Assembly: GCA_023053575.1 (NCBI GenBank)
Contig: JAKZAP010000009.1
Location: 22,487,869-22,551,868, forward strand
Length of the DNA stretch: 64,000 nt
Origin: Branchinecta lynchi
Taxonomy: Eukaryota; Arthropoda; Branchiopoda; Anostraca; Branchinectidae
Direction of reading: 5' to 3'
Shown: positions 62,801 to 64,000 of the stretch, piece by piece
Layout: every line of letters starts with the position of its first letter
Position numbering within the stretch: position 1 is the stretch's first letter
Translations under genes and position numbers: made by a program
Notes under the pieces: generated by a model
Told to the model about the DNA's origin: nothing
Seen by the model: the letters and a program-made list of their open reading frames with translations, nothing else
The model's database searches: none

Positions 62801-63211
62801 GCGTATTCTCGCCGTTCCCGGAGGACTCCTTTTGAGGAGTCCCTACGTTTTTGTTTGTCCCAGGGACTCACTCCCCCTATTCTCGCGAGTCCCCACGAAC
62901 GGGGAAGGCTTCGATTATCATAGCCATCATCAAAAAGGACTCCCCTTCAGATTAGGAGGGGAATTGATCTTTGCTGGTGTTGATGCAATGACAGACAATT
63001 GAAAACAATCAGAACAAACAAAACCAAAAATAAAGCGGATCCCGACTAATTTTGTCAACTGCATATTTCTTTTTTGAACAAAATCCATTTTGGAACCTTT
63101 CCCCGTGTTCTCGTTGTTTTCAATACGCGGAGTCCGCGGGGAATGACTCCCTCTATTCTCGCCGTTCCCTTTGATTCCCCGAGGGGTCCTCAAGGAACGG
63201 CGAGAATACAC
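62801..63211. mobile_element. TIR family B, copy 4
   Basis: About 410 bp between GCGTATTCTCGCCGTTCCCGG and CAAGGAACGGCGAGAATACACC. Interior GGGACTCACTCC, GGTGTTGATGCAATG and the AACAAAATCCATTTTGGAAC motif are shared with other B copies. The cleanest copy of the family. Confidence 0.8.
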
Positions 63212-64000
63212 CTATCCATACGGGTATAAAGTTCAATTTTCGCATTCTGACGTGATTTACCTAGTTCGCTCCGATAATCTCCAGAACGAAGCTCAGTCAA
63301 TCAATCAAACAGTTAAATTTATTTTCAAAACCAATACAACAGTCAAGCCGATTTGTTCGTTCTCGTCCATATTAATTTTAATTAATTAGTTATAATTAAT
63401 TGTAATTATATAAAAAAGATAATTTTACGCTGGAAAAACAATTGAAGATTTTTCCTTAAATATCTGATTTTGTGAAATTCTTCTCTGAAAATTGGTTGGA
63501 GTTAAAAAAATTTACACTATTTTGGATATAACAACGACTTGTCAAATATTCACATCTATATACAATTAATGATGCCAGATAGGAAGGTTGACGAAGGCGG
63601 GAACAAAACTTCTTAGGTAACGAGTCGTCGTGTGTTTAATTGAGCTGCAATTTGGCTCTATGGATTACTTCCAAGCCGGATACTCGTCAAAGTGCCCGGC
63701 CATTTTTAGCATGTTTTTTGAAAAGAGAATTAAGCCTCCACGCTTTATAAAACGAAACAAAAATGGGTGTTGTATTTCAATGAGTAAAATGGGAAACATT
63801 TGAAACGTCAAGCGGCTAGTACAAAACAGGACTCGGCACGAGTGTGGGAGCATCTAGCGGCACTAGTCGGAACCATCCACATAGTCAAGCTCAAAATAGA
63901 TCTTGACACTTAATTTGCGTTTTTTGGATGTAGTTTTGGCGTAGTTTCGCAGAAAAGCCGTTTTATTTATCCATTCCATTTGCTGTAGTTTCAAACCTGA
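63212..64000. other. No gene recognised
   Basis: AT-rich tract (ATTAATTTTAATTAATTAG near 63370) and unique sequence to the window edge. The ORF at 63665-63853 (minus) has no recognisable motif. Confidence 0.4.

Overview
The window is repeat-dense nuclear DNA from an invertebrate metazoan. It holds one split host gene with canonical GT-AG introns, polyadenylation signals, and animal-type mobile DNA: Ty3/gypsy, Polinton-type polymerase, Penelope-like ends, LINE tails, tRNA-SINEs, hAT, Harbinger and many foldback elements. There is nothing bacterial or organellar. I cannot fix the phylum from sequence alone.

Layout. 1-4339: decayed Polinton/Maverick-type family B DNA polymerase (+), split by two insertions (966-1716 and 2552-3668). 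4970-5369: probable last exon of an unknown gene (-). 5923-17138: a complete, apparently very young Ty3/gypsy element (-) with identical-looking 532-bp LTRs, a 4-bp target duplication, intact gag and pol, a canonical -1 frameshift site and an unexplained 3.7-kb region 3' of pol. 17139-23200: hAT element, foldbacks, minisatellite and Penelope ends. 23404-23763: last coding exon of a probable cationic amphipathic (antimicrobial-like) peptide precursor (-). 24012-36300: LINE tails, an internally deleted hAT carrying a transposase remnant and a ~33-bp repeat array, a 405-bp tandem array and many MITEs. 36307-36672: orphan ORF with a poly(A) signal. 36880-41272: nested repeats, foldbacks and SINEs.

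41351-47699: the clearest host gene, mitochondrial ribosomal protein mS26 (MRPS26, -), 218 aa from three coding exons, with introns filled by transposons. 47800-64000: LINE tail, many TIR/foldback elements, a third tRNA-SINE, a Harbinger-like element with a BESS-like ORF, an unrecognised 221-codon ORF and a head-to-head pair of Penelope ends.

Most of the window is layered transposable elements, and nested insertions with readable target duplications allow relative dating. The points most worth a second look are the peptide precursor, the gag-pol frameshift signal and unexplained 3' region of the young gypsy element, the covarying hammerhead-like Penelope ends, and several foldback families that I could not assign to a known superfamily.
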